From positions 210,610 to 274,609 of the forward strand of contig CAKTQV010000002.1 of NCBI GenBank assembly GCA_934597255.1: 64,000 bases of DNA, in the 5' to 3' direction. Position 1 is the first letter of the stretch; each line of letters starts with the position of its first letter. The position numbers and the translations under genes are program-made. The DNA comes from an uncultured Oscillospiraceae bacterium (GTDB taxonomy: Bacteria > Bacillota > Clostridia > Oscillospirales > Oscillospiraceae). A model generated the notes under the pieces. It did not search any database and was not told where the DNA came from. It saw only the letters and a list, made by a program, of their open reading frames with translations. Positions 61,057-64,000 of the stretch are shown here, piece by piece.

Positions 61057-62562
61057 TCAAAGCCGGTACAGCCTCGTGTACTTGTCCGTCAGGTAATCGA
61101 TAAAATACTGCGGCTCAAATCTTCCGAAGCTGCGCTCAAACAGTGCTTTCGGCGTATAGTACGCGCCCCAGCGGTGGATATGCTCGCCGAGATAAGCCGT
61201 GACCGGCGAAAGATCGCCTGCCGCGACAGCGTCCCACAGACCGGGAATCTCCCGCTCCATTACGCGCAGCATCTGCGCCCCGTAGGCCGAGCCGAGGGCA
61301 TAGGTCGGGAAATAGCCGAACGAGCCGCCCGCCCAGTGCGAATCCTGCAGGCAGCCCTCCGTGTCCGTCGCGGGCCGAATGCCCAGATAGCGCTCATACA
61401 TATCGCCCCACGCCGACGGCAGATCCCGGACGGCCAGCGAACCGTGAATGAGCTGTTTTTCCAGCTCATAGCGGATCATGACATGGAAGCAGTAGGTCAG
61501 TTCATCGGCCTCCGTCCGGATAAAGGACGGCTGCGAACGGTTGACGGCGCGCCAGAACTGTTCGTGGCTCACGCCGTCGAGCTGCGCGGGAAAATGCTTC
61601 TTCATGCACGCAAGCAGCGGTCCCGTGAACGCAAAGGAGCGGCCGATGATGTTTTCATAAAAGCGGCTCTGGCTTTCGTGGATGCCGAGCGACGCGCCGC
61701 CGGAGAAAACCGTATAGTTGAACCGGTCGTCCTGCCCCAGCTCATACAGGGCGTGCCCTCCCTCGTGCAGAACGGAGAAAGCCGAGCTCATGGGATCATT
61801 TTCGTAATAATGCGTCGTGATGCGCACATCGCGGTTGTTGAAGCCCTCCGTGAACGGGTGTTCGACCTCGCCGATGGACAGGCGGCTGCGGTCCAGTCCC
61901 TCCAGCGCGGCCAGATCGTCGGTAAAACGGCGCTGCTCCGCCGCCGGGTAAAGAAGATGAAGGAAGGAATCGTCCGGCTGCGGCGCCGCCGCGACCTTCC
62001 GCACCAGCGGCTCAAGGGCGCCGCGCAGCGTTTCAAAGAAGCCGTCGAGCGTCTGCTGATCCATGCCCTCCTCATACAGATCGAGCAGCACGTCATAGCT
62101 GTCCCGCTCCGGCTCCAGCCAGGCGGCATAGCGGCGGCTGTAGTCGATCAGCTTCTCCAGATACGGCGCGAAGGATGCGAAATCGTTCGTCCGCTTCGCC
62201 CGGCGCCACACGTCCGAGGCCTCGCTTACCAGCATGACGTGGCGGACATACTCATCCTTGGGAACGGCCGCCGTCTGCCGGACCATGCGGCGGATCAGCG
62301 TCAGCTCCCGTGCATCGGACTCGCTCAGCTCGCCCCGGACCGCCTCCAGCTCCTCGATCGCGCGGACAAGCGCAGGGTCGGTGATAAGACTGTAGTGCAT
62401 ATCGCTCAGCGCCCCAAGCGTCTGCGCCCGGCCCTCAACGGATTTCGCCGGCGCGACGGTCTCGCCGTCGTAATTCAAAATGCCGCAGGCATGGATAAGC
62501 GCCCAGCTTTTCCGCATAGCCACGCGAAGCAGCTGCATTTTCTCCTGTATATCCTGTGTCAT
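61057..62562 (-). CDS. M32 family metallocarboxypeptidase
   Basis: A 501-residue, helix-rich zinc peptidase of the thermostable carboxypeptidase 1 family. The zinc motif HEGGHALYELGQD lies near residue 265, followed by GIHESQSRFYENIIGR (third ligand Glu, about 295). DVRITTHYYENDPMSSAF and RTEADELTYCFHVMIRYELE are also family motifs. It trims C-terminal residues from peptides in the cytosol. Length is normal. Confidence 0.95.
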   Translation of the reverse strand: MTQDIQEKMQLLRVAMRKSWALIHACGILNYDGETVAPAKSVEGRAQTLGALSDMHYSLITDPALVRAIEELEAVRGELSESDARELTLIRRMVRQTAAVPKDEYVRHVMLVSEASDVWRRAKRTNDFASFAPYLEKLIDYSRRYAAWLEPERDSYDVLLDLYEEGMDQQTLDGFFETLRGALEPLVRKVAAAPQPDDSFLHLLYPAAEQRRFTDDLAALEGLDRSRLSIGEVEHPFTEGFNNRDVRITTHYYENDPMSSAFSVLHEGGHALYELGQDDRFNYTVFSGGASLGIHESQSRFYENIIGRSFAFTGPLLACMKKHFPAQLDGVSHEQFWRAVNRSQPSFIRTEADELTYCFHVMIRYELEKQLIHGSLAVRDLPSAWGDMYERYLGIRPATDTEGCLQDSHWAGGSFGYFPTYALGSAYGAQMLRVMEREIPGLWDAVAAGDLSPVTAYLGEHIHRWGAYYTPKALFERSFGRFEPQYFIDYLTDKYTRLYRL

Positions 62563-62574
62563 AGAAGCCTCTCC

Positions 62575-63462
62575 TTATTCTTCCGATCTCCGGCAGCGCT
62601 CGCCGCCGGGGTATACCGTCGCCGTCCCGTTCTCCGCGGCGTCCTCCATCTCCGGACCGTCCTCATCCTCGCGCACATAGGGGATGAGCTTCGGCGCAAG
62701 GTTTCTGCGGCCGGGATGCTTGGCGTCCAGATAGCCGATCACGCTGAATACCACCGCGCCGATAAAATTGACGAACAGATCCTCCATCGTGTCGTAAAGG
62801 CCGATGTCCAGATAGCCGCCGAGACCAAGCTCCCGTCCGTTGACGGCCGCGGACTCGATGCCCTGGATAACGACCGGCGTATTGCTGTTCGTCGGGTCAA
62901 GCGCCACGGAGGATATCACATGAACGATCGTGTCCTTCTGCATGTCCGCCAGAAACAGCCGGTCGATGGAAAACTCCACAAACTCCCACAGCACGCCAAC
63001 CGTCATGGAAAAGCAGAAGGCCGTCAGCGCCAGATAAAACGGCGAGAGCTGGAAGCGTATTTTCGCGTCGCGGTTGAGTATGCTGACCAGCGAAAAGCCG
63101 AGCGCCGCGCACAAAAAGCCCCAGACCGTGTGCAGCAGCGTGTCCCAGTGGGCATAATGGACGTAGTAGCAGGCAAGCTCGCCCAGTATCTCCGCCGCAA
63201 ACACATGGAACATAATGACGATCTCCAGCAGAGACGGAAGCTCTATGTTGGTCTTATCCTCAATGATCGTCGGCAGAAGGAACACGAACAGGACAAGCAG
63301 GCAGGTAAAGCTGCCTTCAAAGTCGTGACGCCAGATCGAACGCACCAGGACCGCCAGCACGATCAGGCGGAGAATATAATACACGACGACCGTTGACGGC
63401 TCGCTCTTCCATTTCTTCCGCATCTTTTCCCTATAGCTGAGCTTTTTCTGTTTTCTGTCCAT
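62575..63462 (-). CDS. YjdF/DUF2238-like membrane protein
   Basis: A 295-residue protein with a basic N-terminus and about seven helices. HWDTLLHTVWGFLCAALGFS and FSMTVGVLWEFVEFSIDRLF, with YDTMEDLFVNFIGAVVFS, resemble the YjdF/DUF2238 family, of unknown function. A loop about 180-215 and a hydrophilic C-terminus are additions. It ends 12 bases before the M32 gene and may share its transcript. Confidence 0.8.
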   Translation of the reverse strand: MDRKQKKLSYREKMRKKWKSEPSTVVVYYILRLIVLAVLVRSIWRHDFEGSFTCLLVLFVFLLPTIIEDKTNIELPSLLEIVIMFHVFAAEILGELACYYVHYAHWDTLLHTVWGFLCAALGFSLVSILNRDAKIRFQLSPFYLALTAFCFSMTVGVLWEFVEFSIDRLFLADMQKDTIVHVISSVALDPTNSNTPVVIQGIESAAVNGRELGLGGYLDIGLYDTMEDLFVNFIGAVVFSVIGYLDAKHPGRRNLAPKLIPYVREDEDGPEMEDAAENGTATVYPGGERCRRSEE

Positions 63463-63535
63463 GTCCGGCCTCCTTTTTTTCTATTTTACCGTTTTCTTCA
63501 CGCAAGGTCAATACATCCGCCGCCGCGTCCGCGGA

Positions 63536-63574
63536 TAAAAAAGGCCCCGCAGCTATTATGGCTGCGAAGCCCCT
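63536..63574 (-). terminator. Terminator upstream of the YjdF-like gene
   Basis: An 11-bp stem with G-U pairs (GGCTTCGCAGC with GCTGCGGGGCC), then TTTTTT on the minus strand. It would end a transcript entering from the right edge. Confidence 0.7.
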
Positions 63575-64000
63575 TATGCTCCGTTCGGGTTTTTTTCAAG
63601 AGGAACTTTTTAGGGGCAGGGAATATAAAACCCATGCCCACCTCGGAAAAGAGGCTGCGGCAGGGGTAAATACTCCATATTCACACGCTTTCCCGCGCTG
63701 TAAGGGCTACGTTCTGTTCCTTGTTTGAGGTCGGGGGGGTGGGGCGCGAAGCCCCGCAAAAGCCGACAGTGAACGCCGCGAAAGTGCAGACGGTTTTGCC
63801 GCTAAAATGAAGCGGACGAAGGCGGGGTGCAGGGTTTACTAATCCTGTTCCCCGTTTTCGGCGGCTAAAAGGCGGCGGCAAAAATCCGGACGGTCAAGGG
63901 GTTAAGAGTGGAGATTTTTTCGTGCTGTGCGCGGAAAAATACGACTCGTCCCTTGACGGTCTGGATAGTCGGAGCGGATGAGATTTTTCGTCTGCGAGGT
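63575..64000. other. Region without a convincing gene; inverted repeat near the edge
   Basis: No frame here has both a good start and a ribosome site; the longest, 63681-63881 on the minus strand, would start at TTG and is very rich in Pro, Arg and Thr. A G-rich hairpin lies near 63740-63760. A 14-of-16 inverted repeat is formed by 63885-63900 and 63950-63965 (TCCGGACGGTCAAGGG against the complement of CCCTTGACGGTCTGGA), flanking a 49-base AT-richer core. Confidence 0.4.

Noticed and set aside
60421..63396. A 991-codon plus-strand frame across the E2-like, M32 and YjdF-like genes
   Set aside because: It is antisense to three well supported genes and is rich in Arg, Gln and His, as expected from GC-rich shadows.
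1..64000. tRNA, rRNA, CRISPR arrays or insertion sequences
   Set aside because: I saw no cloverleaf-plus-CCA patterns, no rRNA segments, no regularly spaced repeats and no transposase genes by reading; a tRNAscan or Infernal run would settle this.

Overview
The window is a GC-rich stretch of chromosome from a spore-forming, anaerobic Gram-positive bacterium, most likely a gut clostridium of the Oscillospirales/Ruminococcaceae type. The evidence is sporulation genes (spoIVA, a sigH-type sigma factor, cotJ genes, a cwlD-like amidase), AdhE fermentation, a BceRS-ABC module, an FMN-riboswitch-controlled RibU and Gram-positive AGGAGG ribosome sites. Start codons vary: GTG for spoIVA, xerD and bceR; TTG for dapA, the kinase and the YidC fusion. 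I found no rRNA, tRNA or CRISPR array.

Layout. 1-2916 (minus): a tyrosine recombinase, an MBOAT O-acyltransferase and a DHHW-type partner that runs off the left edge, preceded by a perfect dif-shaped palindrome. 2917-11325 (minus): cwlD-like, radA and DUF6873; an aminotransferase; spoIVA; Nif3 and trmK; DUF1858; a zinc-ribbon protein; sigH. 11375-15678 (minus): ruvCAB, xerD, a TIGR04086-like membrane protein and yajC. 15722-19708 (minus): tgt, queA and an SLH/SH3/SpoIID wall protein. 19878-21918 (plus): asd and dapA of lysine synthesis. 21981-24207: an HD hydrolase, a small lipoprotein and the adaAB alkylation-repair pair. 24406-29791 (minus): a Bce-type peptide-sensing module with a BceR-like operator.

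29820-31960 is a collapsed prophage remnant, poorer in GC than its flanks. It keeps the 3' part of a minor head gene, a 52-residue protein, a YjcQ protein, a holin and the first 43 residues of an amidase. Then come an apparently leaderless secreted-protein gene, RibU with its FMN riboswitch, a SLOG protein, a complete CUT2-type sugar ABC importer (34289-39009), and a PFL/ACT pair.

41015-45746 (minus) is the most unusual operon: a YidC-like insertase fused to a CDP-glycerol-type polymer transferase, a small membrane protein, a choline/ethanolamine-kinase-like protein and a BCCT importer, ending in a strong terminator. It reads as a choline-uptake-to-surface-polymer unit. Next are sbcCD, a pair of lipoproteins that together resemble the two halves of animal transcobalamin, a TetR regulator, adhE with an adjacent metal-site-less AdhE-C paralogue, a cotJAB fusion with cotJC, degV, an acyl-CoA-ligase/E2-like acyltransferase pair, an M32 carboxypeptidase and a YjdF-like membrane protein. 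The last 500 bases hold an inverted repeat and no convincing gene, and may be the edge of another element.
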